The position numbers and the translations under genes are program-made. Shown piece by piece: positions 9,115-17,238 of a DNA stretch of 64,000 bases. The stretch is from Limivivens sp034101475 (GTDB lineage Bacteria; Bacillota; Clostridia; Lachnospirales; Lachnospiraceae), in assembly GCA_034101475.1 (NCBI GenBank), contig JAXEJQ010000157.1:1-64000 (forward strand), given 5' to 3'. Position 1 is the stretch's first letter; each line of letters begins with the position of its first letter. Below the pieces are notes generated by a model. That model searched no databases, was not told the DNA's origin, and was given only the letters and a program-made list of their open reading frames with translations.

Positions 9115-10071
9115 TTACTTCGCTTCGCATCCCTGCTTTTCTGCAGCTCCTGTCTGTGCCTGCCTTCTGGCAAACAACTCCAGTTTTGCATACAAATCCT
9201 CCAGAATCAGCCTGGAATCAATTTTCCGGTAAACCCGGATGGGCCGGAACCGTTTCGTATGAATATAGTTCATATCCGCCCCAATAGCCGGCGCCTGCAC
9301 CCAGTCAAAGGAAAAGCGGTCCTCATATAAAATCAGACCGACAGCCGGTGAATCGCCCAGCACCCAGCACTCGCCGCTTCGAAAGGCACTCCTGCGTGGA
9401 ATATCTGTCATCGCATGCTCCAGAAGCTGGTCGCATAAATAAGCGCCGATCTCACCCCAGGGGCGCACCCGGCATTCCAGCTCCGCCATCGTAACGGGCA
9501 TCATCTCATAAACATTTTTCGGCACCTGCCAAAGCTCGATATTCGACGCCATGACCACATTTGCCGCGGCAATATCATTTCCAAGGTTAAATTCCTCTCC
9601 GCCGTCCGGATACAATCCTCCGCCGATCCAGATCACTGTCAGACGCTTCGCAATCCGCGGCTCCATCAGATAAGCGCTGGCCAGATCTGTCAAAGGTCCC
9701 AGAAAAATGGCGTAAAGAGGCCTTTCATCCGCCTTCATGGCTTCTTGGATGATCAGCCGGGCTCCCTCACTGTCCACCGGGACTGCGGAACTTTCCATCG
9801 GATGGGACGCCCCATGAAGAATCGGCACCTGTCCCGTAAAGCCCATCTTCTCCACCACAGTTTCCAGTTCCCGATAACTTCTCTCCATACTGTCTGCATC
9901 ACGCCCGATTCCATAATGGGCCGCAACCAGCCCCACATTTTCAATCTTCGGGCTTAACAGTGCCTGCACCACCGCAAAATCATCGTCCGCTTCATTTTTC
10001 GCATCCGTATCCGTAATCAGGCGTACAATCTTTTCCTCCGGCACCTGAAACACGTAATTCTGATATCTCAT
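9115..10071 (-). CDS. Nucleoside hydrolase (IUNH family) protein
   Basis: A 318-residue protein of the inosine/uridine-preferring nucleoside hydrolase family, which cleaves N-ribosidic bonds using a calcium ion held by an N-terminal aspartate cluster. Here the cluster is the variant DTDAKNEADDDFA (about residues 21-33), with more residues between the first DTD and the final DDD than in the usual DTDPGxDD form. A second family feature, FNLGNDIAAANVV, is present. An upstream GTG frame exists, but the ATG at 10071 has GGAGGAG 4-10 nt before it and is chosen. The substrate may be a nucleoside or a ribosyl-like glycoside; its pairing with a UroD-fold gene is unusual. Confidence 0.82.
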   Translation of the reverse strand: MRYQNYVFQVPEEKIVRLITDTDAKNEADDDFAVVQALLSPKIENVGLVAAHYGIGRDADSMERSYRELETVVEKMGFTGQVPILHGASHPMESSAVPVDSEGARLIIQEAMKADERPLYAIFLGPLTDLASAYLMEPRIAKRLTVIWIGGGLYPDGGEEFNLGNDIAAANVVMASNIELWQVPKNVYEMMPVTMAELECRVRPWGEIGAYLCDQLLEHAMTDIPRRSAFRSGECWVLGDSPAVGLILYEDRFSFDWVQAPAIGADMNYIHTKRFRPIRVYRKIDSRLILEDLYAKLELFARRQAQTGAAEKQGCEAK

Positions 10072-10106
10072 GCTTCTCCTCCCAACTGCGATTTTTCTTT
10101 TCGCAT

Positions 10107-10120
10107 TGTAAGTGCTTTCA
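10107..10120. promoter_or_regulatory. LacI-type operator at the nucleoside hydrolase promoter
   Basis: TGTAAGTGCTTTCA is a near-palindrome of the LacI/CcpA class. It starts 6 bp downstream of the -10 box, where a bound repressor would block transcription. The centre is TG rather than the CG of a standard cre site. Confidence 0.6.
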
Positions 10121-10125
10121 TCCAT

Positions 10126-10154
10126 TTACTACACCATTTTCCCGGATTTGTCAA
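10126..10154 (-). promoter_or_regulatory. Promoter of the nucleoside hydrolase-UroD operon
   Basis: On the minus strand TTGACA (10154-10149) and TAGTAA (10131-10126) are separated by 17 bp. This is a consensus -35 box with a fair -10 box. The start site would fall inside or beside the operator at 10107-10120. Confidence 0.7.
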
Positions 10155-10236
10155 TATTATCTGTAATTTTTGCAAAAAAATTTCGGAGAAATCTGGAATT
10201 ATTTCTAATATTTCCCCATAAAATCCCTTTTTTGTT

Positions 10237-10250
10237 TGTAAGTGCTTACA
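10237..10250. promoter_or_regulatory. Second LacI-type operator
   Basis: TGTAAGTGCTTACA has perfect half-sites (TGTAAG/CTTACA). It lies 130 bp, roughly 12 helical turns, from the operator at 10107-10120, so one tetrameric repressor could bridge both. The LacI-family gene at 11754-12728 is the obvious candidate. Confidence 0.6.
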
Positions 10251-10284
10251 CAAAGCATCCACCAATTTTCCGAAATTTTCGTTC

Positions 10285-10320
10285 AAAAAAAGGGAGATAC
10301 CGGTTCTCCCAATATCTCCC
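10285..10320 (-). terminator. Terminator after the FUSC/HAD-like gene
   Basis: GGGAGATA (10292-10299) pairs with TATCTCCC (10313-10320). In the minus direction the stem is followed by seven T residues. It sits about 20 bp past the stop codon at 10341. Confidence 0.75.
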
Positions 10321-10340
10321 TCATAGAACACTTACCCGGA

Positions 10341-11690
10341 TTATGCCTTTTCCCAGAAATAAGGCTCGTACATTCTCTCCAGGATTTTTACGACTTTATT
10401 GCTGTCACTTCTGTGAACCACCACATCATAGCGGCCCTCCAGGCTTCCGAAGGTCATGGTGCGTTCCAGCCCCGTCTGCTCTTTCAGGACTTCCATCATC
10501 TTCTCCCGGGTAGCCTCTTTGTCATAAATTTTCAGGTAGCTGTAGCCCGGATAATTTGTGGAGGCATAAAAGCAAACCTTCAGCTCCGGGAAACACTTCA
10601 TTTCATGCAGACGCCCGAAAATCTGCTCCATCTCTTCCGTTTTCCCAATGGTCATCAGGTACAATACCTCACCCTGGTTCATCAGATTCGCCTTAACAAA
10701 ATTCCGGTAGGGGGATTTGCGCAGCTCCTGATACAGCTTCTGCTCCGCTTCATTTTTCAGTTCCTGATAGGAAATGACCAGTAATCCGTCTACCACCACA
10801 TTGACAAAGCAATTCATGCCCTGTTCATCAAAGAAGTGCAGCAGTTCCTTCACCCTGGCCGTATCCAGCTTCACCGTTGCCAGATACCGGCGTTCCTTCA
10901 TATCATACAGAGCCGCTCCATCCATGACAATCAGCGGAAGCGTCCACTGAATTTCACCCAGCACGTCGATGACAGAAGCCGGTGTCCGCATGGTGGAAAC
11001 CGTAAACTTTGCCCCTTCCTGAAGCATCCGGTTCAGCTCAATTTTGCTGTAGGGCGACAAACTCTCCTTTTCATTGAGCAGCGTATCATCCACTCCTGAG
11101 ACAAACAGAATATCCTCCCTCTTTTTTCTGGGAATGCGGAACATATTCACCAGAACGCCAAGTCCGATGCCGATCATGGTATCCAGAACCCTGTTAATAG
11201 TAAAGAGCACCGGATTTTCGTCCCCCATGTGCGCCACAACAATGCTCAAAAACACCACTGTAGAAAAGTAGGAAGCATTTTTCCGATGCAGCAGGACAGT
11301 CGTGTAAAGAACCGGAATCACCATCAAAGATACCAGCAGATAATAGCAGATATCCTGTGCAAAGACCTGCGGCAGCCACCACAGACGCAGAAGAATCACC
11401 AGAAGCCCATAGGCTGCTCCAATCAGCGTTCCAGTGGTCCTCTGAGCTGCCATTTTCAGACTGTTGCTGATATACGGCTGCATGCACCACAAAATTGCAA
11501 GCTGGGAATAAAACACAATTCCCTGTTTTCCCCGGAGGATATACACTACATAGCAGAGCCATACACCTATGGCCGATTTTATGATCCGCATTCCCACCGG
11601 CGGCAGTTTCAGAATCCTCTCTTTTCTTTCCTTTTTTTCTTTTTGTTCTTTCATTTTTTCTTTTTCCTTCAAGCCCATTACTTCCGTCAT
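10341..11690 (-). CDS. FUSC-type membrane protein fused to a degenerate HAD-like domain
   Basis: This 449-residue protein has a charged N-terminus, then about five membrane segments (residues ~35-190) resembling the FUSC/aromatic-acid-exporter family. A cytoplasmic C-terminal half is shaped like a Cof-type HAD phosphatase. HAD motif I, normally DxDGTLL, reads SGVDDTLL, so the nucleophilic first Asp is replaced by Gly. The motif IV region (normally GDxxND) reads FGSLEGRYD. The second half is therefore probably a catalytically dead sensor or scaffold. The start ATG has GGAG 10 nt upstream, at the foot of a hairpin (11702-11723). It follows the LacI gene and may share its transcript. The transported compound is unknown. 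Confidence 0.75.
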   Translation of the reverse strand: MTEVMGLKEKEKMKEQKEKKERKERILKLPPVGMRIIKSAIGVWLCYVVYILRGKQGIVFYSQLAILWCMQPYISNSLKMAAQRTTGTLIGAAYGLLVILLRLWWLPQVFAQDICYYLLVSLMVIPVLYTTVLLHRKNASYFSTVVFLSIVVAHMGDENPVLFTINRVLDTMIGIGLGVLVNMFRIPRKKREDILFVSGVDDTLLNEKESLSPYSKIELNRMLQEGAKFTVSTMRTPASVIDVLGEIQWTLPLIVMDGAALYDMKERRYLATVKLDTARVKELLHFFDEQGMNCFVNVVVDGLLVISYQELKNEAEQKLYQELRKSPYRNFVKANLMNQGEVLYLMTIGKTEEMEQIFGRLHEMKCFPELKVCFYASTNYPGYSYLKIYDKEATREKMMEVLKEQTGLERTMTFGSLEGRYDVVVHRSDSNKVVKILERMYEPYFWEKA

Positions 11691-11701
11691 AAAATCTTTT
11701 C

Positions 11702-11723
11702 TCCGGGGAAGAGAATCCCCGGA
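11702..11723 (-). terminator. Hairpin between the LacI gene and the FUSC/HAD-like gene
   Basis: TCCGGGGA / TCCCCGGA form a perfect 8-bp stem with a 6-nt loop, 30 bp after the lacI-type stop. The following tract (GAAAAGATTTTAT) is only a weak T-run. The 3' arm includes the GGAG that serves the next gene, so the structure could also limit its translation. Confidence 0.45.
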
Positions 11724-11753
11724 TGATGCCGCAAAGCCCGCTCTTCAGCTTCC

Positions 11754-12728
11754 TTATCCGGGATCCACAACCGAATAGCCAAGCTTCACTTCCCTGGCAG
11801 CCGTCTCTTCGCCGCTTAAGCTCTCCAGCAGCATTCTGGCCGCCAGCTCCCCGCTTTTTTCATAGAAATAGTGAACGGTAACCAGCGGAGGCTCCGTCAC
11901 CCGCGCCACGGTGGAATCTCCATGTCCGGCCACCAGAACCTGCTCTGGGATCTGTATGCCCCGCTCCTTTAAGCAGCGGACAGCGCCAACGGCCATGGTA
12001 TCCGTGGCGCAGATCAGACCATCCAGATCCTTACATTTTTCCAGAAGCTCCCCGGCCTTCTGGCAGCCGGACTCCTCGGTAAAGTCCGTAATGACATAAT
12101 TCCGCGCGAGCTCCTCCAGGCCCGCGTCTGATACTGCGTCGCAGTAGCCCCGGTAGCGTGCCTCGCCTGCTGCCTGATCCTGCCAGAGCGCGCTGAGATA
12201 GCCAAGCCTGCGTCTTCCCTTATTCAAAAACAGTTTCGTCAGCTCATAGGTCGCATGATAATCGTCATGGTAAACACAGCTGTATCCGGAAAGCTGCTGA
12301 CCAACAAGTATCACCGGAACCGCCATGTTTTTCAGGGATACCCTGGTTTCCGGCAGAAACACGGTGGCGGCAAAAATCACGCCGTCCACCTGTTTGTCAT
12401 TAAAAGCCGCCAGATATTCCAGCTCTTTGCGTGGATTGTTCTGGGTCACTGCCAGAAGGGTCTGATACCCGGTTTCGTTCAAAACGGAAAGAATTCCCTC
12501 CACCACCTTTCCGATGGAAGCAGAGGCGATTTTCGGAACGATGACCCCGATCATTTTCGTTTTCTTTGTCCGCAGAGTCTGGGCCTGGACGGAGGGACGG
12601 TACCCCGTGGCCTCCACCACTTTCTGAATCGCCTCCCGCTTTTCCTCCGAAATATATCCGTTGTTAAAATAGCGGGAAACGGCGGCGCTGGATACGCCTG
12701 CCAGCTTTGCGATTTCTGCGATATTCAT
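11754..12728 (-). CDS. LacI family transcriptional regulator
   Basis: A 324-residue repressor. The N-terminal helix-turn-helix is IAEIAKLAGVSSAAVSRYFN (residues ~3-22), followed by the hinge helix region ending near residue 55 and a periplasmic-binding-protein-like effector domain with the usual DGLICATDTMAVGA segment. The ATG at 12728 with AGGAGG 10 nt upstream is preferred over a start 13 codons earlier. It lies 91 bp downstream of the amylosucrase gene. Two LacI-type operators at 10107 and 10237 suggest that it controls the nucleoside hydrolase operon; control of the amylosucrase operon is inferred only from proximity. Confidence 0.9.
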   Translation of the reverse strand: MNIAEIAKLAGVSSAAVSRYFNNGYISEEKREAIQKVVEATGYRPSVQAQTLRTKKTKMIGVIVPKIASASIGKVVEGILSVLNETGYQTLLAVTQNNPRKELEYLAAFNDKQVDGVIFAATVFLPETRVSLKNMAVPVILVGQQLSGYSCVYHDDYHATYELTKLFLNKGRRRLGYLSALWQDQAAGEARYRGYCDAVSDAGLEELARNYVITDFTEESGCQKAGELLEKCKDLDGLICATDTMAVGAVRCLKERGIQIPEQVLVAGHGDSTVARVTEPPLVTVHYFYEKSGELAARMLLESLSGEETAAREVKLGYSVVDPG

Positions 12729-12818
12729 AAGCTCCGTTCCTCCTGCCGTTTCTTTTTTCAAACCCAAGCCATTCTGCCCGTCGTTTCCGTTCTTTGCATT
12801 CCGCGGCTGTGAATCCCA

Positions 12819-14765
12819 TCATTTTTTCTTCAGATAATAGAAGCCATATGCCGGAATATCTACGCCGGCAGCCTTCATTTCCCTTCCGGAAAGAAGATCC
12901 ACATAATCTCCGTCTGTCTCGTTAATCCACGCGGTCTTGTCAAATTCGCTGAAGTTAAACAGGCCCAGGATCTTTTCTCCTTCAAAATACCGGCCGATAC
13001 AGAGCACACCCGGATCCCAGGTTTCAATGGTCCAGGTATCCGCATTGGAAACGAAGACCTTCTCCGTTTTCCGGATCTTTTCCAGACGACTCAGGCTCTG
13101 GAACACTTTTCCTTCCGGCGTGGATTCGTCGGAAATATGCTCCGCCAGATCCCAGCGCATGGCTCCTCTGTGAATATACCGGGAATCTGCCGCTTTCAGC
13201 GGATTCTCCTTGTAGGTGTAGTCATTAACCTGGGCAACCTCATCGCCGCTGTACAGAACCGGAATTCCCGACTGCATGAACATATAGGCATGAAGCATCA
13301 CATCCAGACGAACCGCCCGTTCCATGGCTTCCACATTCTGTTCAAAGCCAGCCTTTTCAATGCCGCACATGGAAGCGGTGGTGGCACAGAATCTGGCGTC
13401 TCCGGTGACCGGATCGGCATTGTAAAGCTCACCCCGGCTGTTGCTGTTTCCGGCATAACCCTGGAAATAATCATTCAGGTACTGTTTATGGGAGCGTTCA
13501 CCCATGCCCTCCTTCTGCAGAGTGGCATAGTCCAGTCCCCAGCCGATGTCATCATGGCAGCGCAGGTAATTCAGGAACACATAATCCTTGGGCAGTCCGT
13601 TGACAATGTCAAGCTGCTTCTTCAGCAAACCGACATTTCTGGTGGCCACCGTATGCCAGGTGGTTGCCATGGTCGTAACATTATAGAGCATGTGGCACTC
13701 CGGCTTGTCCACCGTTCCGAAATAGGGAACCACCTTCTCCGGTTCCATGACCACCTCCCCCAGCAGCAGAATACCCGGGCAGACAATCTCGCCAATCATC
13801 CGCATCATACGGACAATGGTATGTACCTGGGGCAGATTCCGGCACTGGGTATTCAGCTCTTTCCAGATATAGGGAACCGCGTCGATACGGATAATATCAA
13901 TTCCCCGGTTCACCAGATAGAGGAAATTGTACATCATCTCATTAAACACCCGGGGATTCCGGTAATTCAGGTCCCACTGATACGGATAGAAGGTCGTCAT
14001 GACATAATGGCCCGCATCCGGAAGCCAGGTGAAATTCCCCGGTGCTGTTGTTGGGAATACCTGGGGCACCGTCCTCTCATACCGGGCCGGGATATCATAA
14101 TTGTCATAGAAGAAATAACGGCTCATATATTCGCCGTCACCCTGGCGCGCTTTTTTCGCCCATTCGTGGTCTTCCGAAGTATGGTTCATGACAAAGTCCA
14201 TGCAGACGTTGATTTTCTTTGCATGGCAGGCTTCCGTCAAACTTTCCAGATCTTCCATGGAACCCAGATTTTCCTGAACCTTCCGGAAGTTGGAGACGGC
14301 ATAGCCGCCGTCGGAGCGCCCTTCGGGCGTTTCCAGAAACGGCATCAAATGAATGTAGTTTACATTGCATTTTTCAATATAGTCCAGTCTGGACTCCACG
14401 CCCTTCATGTTGCCCGCAAAATTGTCAATATAAAACATCATGCCCAGCATGTCGTTTTTCTTATACCAGTCCGGAGCAGCCTCCCGCTCTTCGTCCTGTT
14501 TCTTTAATTCCGGATTCCGCTCCTGATAGAAACGCTCCATATTGTCACAGAGTTCCGCAAACATGTCGCCATTGTTGTAGAGCTCCATATAAAGCCAGCG
14601 AAGCTCATCAAAATGTTTTCCGAAACGCCGCCGGTAAGTCTCCATATCCCCGGAAGGGGCTGTCTCCTGTACCGGAGCTGCTGCTTTCTGCACCGCAAAG
14701 ACGGTTTCCTTTACCAGCTCTTCCCCGCTGCGGCGTGCCATGTTCTTCTTTGCTCTTTTTTTCAT
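12819..14765 (-). CDS. Amylosucrase-like GH13 enzyme (GH13_4)
   Basis: A 648-residue protein of the alpha-amylase superfamily. Its four conserved regions match amylosucrase/sucrose hydrolase, which use sucrose to build alpha-1,4-glucan or simply hydrolyse it: MNHTSEDHEW (193-202), GIDIIRIDAVPYIWK (nucleophile Asp295), LLLGEVV (acid/base Glu337) and LRCHDDIGW (stabiliser Asp405). The helical N-terminal domain (~40-100) with the LRWLYMEL segment also fits this subfamily. It has no signal peptide. The start is supported by AGGAAGG about 8 nt upstream. It ends 90 bp before the LacI gene and follows a HAD phosphatase by 16 bp, forming an operon. Whether it polymerises or hydrolyses cannot be told from these motifs. 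Confidence 0.85.
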   Translation of the reverse strand: MKKRAKKNMARRSGEELVKETVFAVQKAAAPVQETAPSGDMETYRRRFGKHFDELRWLYMELYNNGDMFAELCDNMERFYQERNPELKKQDEEREAAPDWYKKNDMLGMMFYIDNFAGNMKGVESRLDYIEKCNVNYIHLMPFLETPEGRSDGGYAVSNFRKVQENLGSMEDLESLTEACHAKKINVCMDFVMNHTSEDHEWAKKARQGDGEYMSRYFFYDNYDIPARYERTVPQVFPTTAPGNFTWLPDAGHYVMTTFYPYQWDLNYRNPRVFNEMMYNFLYLVNRGIDIIRIDAVPYIWKELNTQCRNLPQVHTIVRMMRMIGEIVCPGILLLGEVVMEPEKVVPYFGTVDKPECHMLYNVTTMATTWHTVATRNVGLLKKQLDIVNGLPKDYVFLNYLRCHDDIGWGLDYATLQKEGMGERSHKQYLNDYFQGYAGNSNSRGELYNADPVTGDARFCATTASMCGIEKAGFEQNVEAMERAVRLDVMLHAYMFMQSGIPVLYSGDEVAQVNDYTYKENPLKAADSRYIHRGAMRWDLAEHISDESTPEGKVFQSLSRLEKIRKTEKVFVSNADTWTIETWDPGVLCIGRYFEGEKILGLFNFSEFDKTAWINETDGDYVDLLSGREMKAAGVDIPAYGFYYLKKK

Positions 14766-14781
14766 ATTCCGTTCCTTCCTC

Positions 14782-15621
14782 TCATATCTTCTCTATCAAA
14801 TGAAGTCTGCAGAACGCAGACCAGATTCCATCCTCTTCCACCGACGGGCAGATACCGTCCGCCGCCTTTTTCAGCCCGGGACTTCCGTTTTCCATACAAA
14901 GTCCGATTCCGGCTGTCTTCAGCATCTCCAGGTCATTCATGCTGTCACCGATTGCAGCGGAATCACTCAGGGGAATCCCGTAATGTCCGCAGATACGCCG
15001 AACTGCTTCTCCTTTATGGAATTCTCTGTTCACAAACTCCCCGTTGACAAAACCGCAGTCATCTCTGTTCTGGATGCAGAACGCAAACTCCGGAGCCAGC
15101 ACCCGCCGTGGCTCCTCCAGCTGCTCCACAGAGGGACTGAGCGCCACAATTTTATAAACCGGCTGCCCTCTGTACTGACTCATCGGCAGAATGTGCAGGG
15201 ATTTTTCCAGCTGTTCCCGCCGCAGAAGCATTTCCCGGTTCCGTCCTTCCTCCGGATGGGCCAGCAGATATTCCCGAAAGCTCTCGTCAATATAGGAGGC
15301 ATCCTTACATTCCACAGTCCGGAAAATCCCGTTTTTCTCCAGAGCTTCCATGGCTTTCTGCTGCTGCTCCTTTGTCAGGGGGCAGTCATAGAGGACTTCA
15401 TCTCCGCAGACAATGTAACCTCCGGAGCTGGCTGCCGCACCGTCAAAGCCCAGGGGCAGCAGAGACCTCAGCATTCCGAAATTCCTTCCGGTGCATAAAA
15501 ACACCAGATGGCCGTTTTTTCTCGCCTGGGAAATGGCCCGGACAGCCGACTCCGGTGGCTCATTACAGCCCTGTCCGGTCAGTGTTCCGTCCACATCCAG
15601 AAAAACAATCCTTCTCTTCAT
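14782..15621 (-). CDS. HAD superfamily hydrolase, Cof subfamily
   Basis: A 279-residue sugar- or nucleotide-phosphate phosphatase of the Cof/IIB type. Motif I is FLDVDGTLT near residues 7-15 with both aspartates intact. Motif II is the Thr in FLCTGRNFG, and motif IV is GDSMNDLEML near 225-235. A mobile cap domain lies between motifs II and IV. The frame extends further upstream, but GGAGG lies 7 nt before the ATG at 15621 (and too close to the ATG at 15627), so 15621 is chosen. It is tightly coupled to the amylosucrase-like gene, and a sugar-phosphate substrate is plausible. Confidence 0.87.
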   Translation of the reverse strand: MKRRIVFLDVDGTLTGQGCNEPPESAVRAISQARKNGHLVFLCTGRNFGMLRSLLPLGFDGAAASSGGYIVCGDEVLYDCPLTKEQQQKAMEALEKNGIFRTVECKDASYIDESFREYLLAHPEEGRNREMLLRREQLEKSLHILPMSQYRGQPVYKIVALSPSVEQLEEPRRVLAPEFAFCIQNRDDCGFVNGEFVNREFHKGEAVRRICGHYGIPLSDSAAIGDSMNDLEMLKTAGIGLCMENGSPGLKKAADGICPSVEEDGIWSAFCRLHLIEKI

Positions 15622-15783
15622 GGACATTCCTCCGCTTTTCGAATCCTTTCCTGCTCTGTACCCGGTATCCCATATGTAATCGATTTCACTTTCAAGCAGA
15701 TTATATCCCATGAACGCATTCATGGGAAGAGGCAAATCTGATAATTTTCGGATTTTCCTTTCGGCAAATTGCTGAAATCCATT

Positions 15784-17073
15784 TCACATTCTCTGTCCGC
15801 TATCTGCCCGTTCTTTTCCAGGCGTCCGTTCTTCAATCCCGTAGGAAAAGCCGCTTTCTTCCATCAGCTTCAGATAGGGAAGGGGATCAAAATACTCCGG
15901 CGAGAACACCCCGGCATCCTTCCAGATGCCTCTGCCGATCAGTTCAATAGCCAGAGCGGCGCCAAAGCCCGTCTGCGCCACCACCGCCTGGGAGCCCCAG
16001 CGCTTCATGGACTCCTGGTTGTCAAAATTCTGGTAAAGGAAATACTCCTTCTCCTCCCCGTCCTTCTTTCCGATACAGTCCACACCCACCAGCATCTCCC
16101 CGAACATTTCCTCACCGATGTCCCCGGGCTGGGGCGCGCAGGCAGCAACCACGTCCCGCGGCCTCACCTCCGCACTGCCCACTTTCACCGGATGCAGGCT
16201 GCGAAGACCAAGCTTGTCAATGACCTTCAATGCGGTAATCAGGTTCTCCTCCAGACTGATTTTAAAAGTTGCCCGCTTTAATCCATACTGTTTCAGATAC
16301 CGGGGCATGGTCACCACTTCCTCATGCTCCACCTTCACCAGTGTATTTTTGCCCACACCGTCCGGCATTTCGAAGGTTTCCATACCCGCAAAGGGCTTTT
16401 CCACAAACAGGCCGCCTTTTTTCTCGTCATATTCCACATTGGGATTCATCACTTCATCCAGAACAGTCCACACATTAAAGCCGAACAGGATATCATCCGG
16501 ATCGGCTCCGGGCACAGTCAGATTCCCGCCGTCCTTCACATGGACCTCTGTGATCTCATCAAAAAGCTCGGTGGCGGCATATTTCGCAAACACGTTCACC
16601 ACCCCGGGGTCAATTCCCAGACAGATCACGGCCATCTGTCCTTTTTCCCTCCAGGCCTCATGACGGTCAAAATTATATTTTGTCATGGGTTCCAGATAGC
16701 TGTTCTCAATCCCCGGGCCATAGGCCGGATCGTCCATCGGCACCGACCAGGTTCCCATATTTCCATAATTCGCTCCTTCCTCAAAGGCCGCGTCAAAAAT
16801 ATAGTTGCTGGCAAAAGGCGGCGCAGCATCCATGACAAAATCAATCCGGTATTCCCGGATCAGAGCTTTCATTCCTTCTTTGTCCGTTGCATCCACAGAC
16901 GCCGCTTCAAACCTCTGATCCTCCGGAAGCTTCTTTACCACTTCCAGGGCCCGCTCCAGTTCATAATCACACACCAGAACTGCTTCCAGCCACCCGGCCT
17001 TCGGGTCACGCCAGGCCAGAATCTTCAAAATACTCTCTCCCACAGCTCCCGCGCCAACCAGCATCATTCTCAT
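15784..17073 (-). CDS. Saccharopine dehydrogenase family protein
   Basis: A 429-residue NAD(P)-dependent protein. Residues 5-11 (VGAGAVG) begin the Rossmann fold, and the mid-protein GIDPGVVNVFAKYAA segment is typical of the saccharopine dehydrogenase / carboxynorspermidine dehydrogenase family. Members join or split amino acids and aldehydes or polyamines. The start has GGAGG 8 nt upstream. A gap of 162 bp separates it from the HAD gene, so co-transcription is uncertain. Lysine degradation genes are absent nearby; polyamine or opine-like chemistry remains possible. Confidence 0.8.
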   Translation of the reverse strand: MRMMLVGAGAVGESILKILAWRDPKAGWLEAVLVCDYELERALEVVKKLPEDQRFEAASVDATDKEGMKALIREYRIDFVMDAAPPFASNYIFDAAFEEGANYGNMGTWSVPMDDPAYGPGIENSYLEPMTKYNFDRHEAWREKGQMAVICLGIDPGVVNVFAKYAATELFDEITEVHVKDGGNLTVPGADPDDILFGFNVWTVLDEVMNPNVEYDEKKGGLFVEKPFAGMETFEMPDGVGKNTLVKVEHEEVVTMPRYLKQYGLKRATFKISLEENLITALKVIDKLGLRSLHPVKVGSAEVRPRDVVAACAPQPGDIGEEMFGEMLVGVDCIGKKDGEEKEYFLYQNFDNQESMKRWGSQAVVAQTGFGAALAIELIGRGIWKDAGVFSPEYFDPLPYLKLMEESGFSYGIEERTPGKERADSGQRM

Positions 17074-17238
17074 CTTTTTTTCCTCCGTTTCTCCGGGTTT
17101 TCCCTATTTTATCATTCCTTTTCGGATTCCACAACGATTTCTCTTTTTATCCCCTGTTTTCTTCGGCGCAAAAGAAAACCTTTCCCTGAAATAGCAGCTT
17201 CCGTGCCTTCCTGCGCGGAAACTGCCACAAATATTGTC

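Noticed and set aside
17156..17179. Hairpin GTTTTCTT / AAGAAAAC as terminator of the SNF2 gene
   Set aside because: The stem is AT-rich and weak and no T-run follows in the minus direction; not convincing enough to list.
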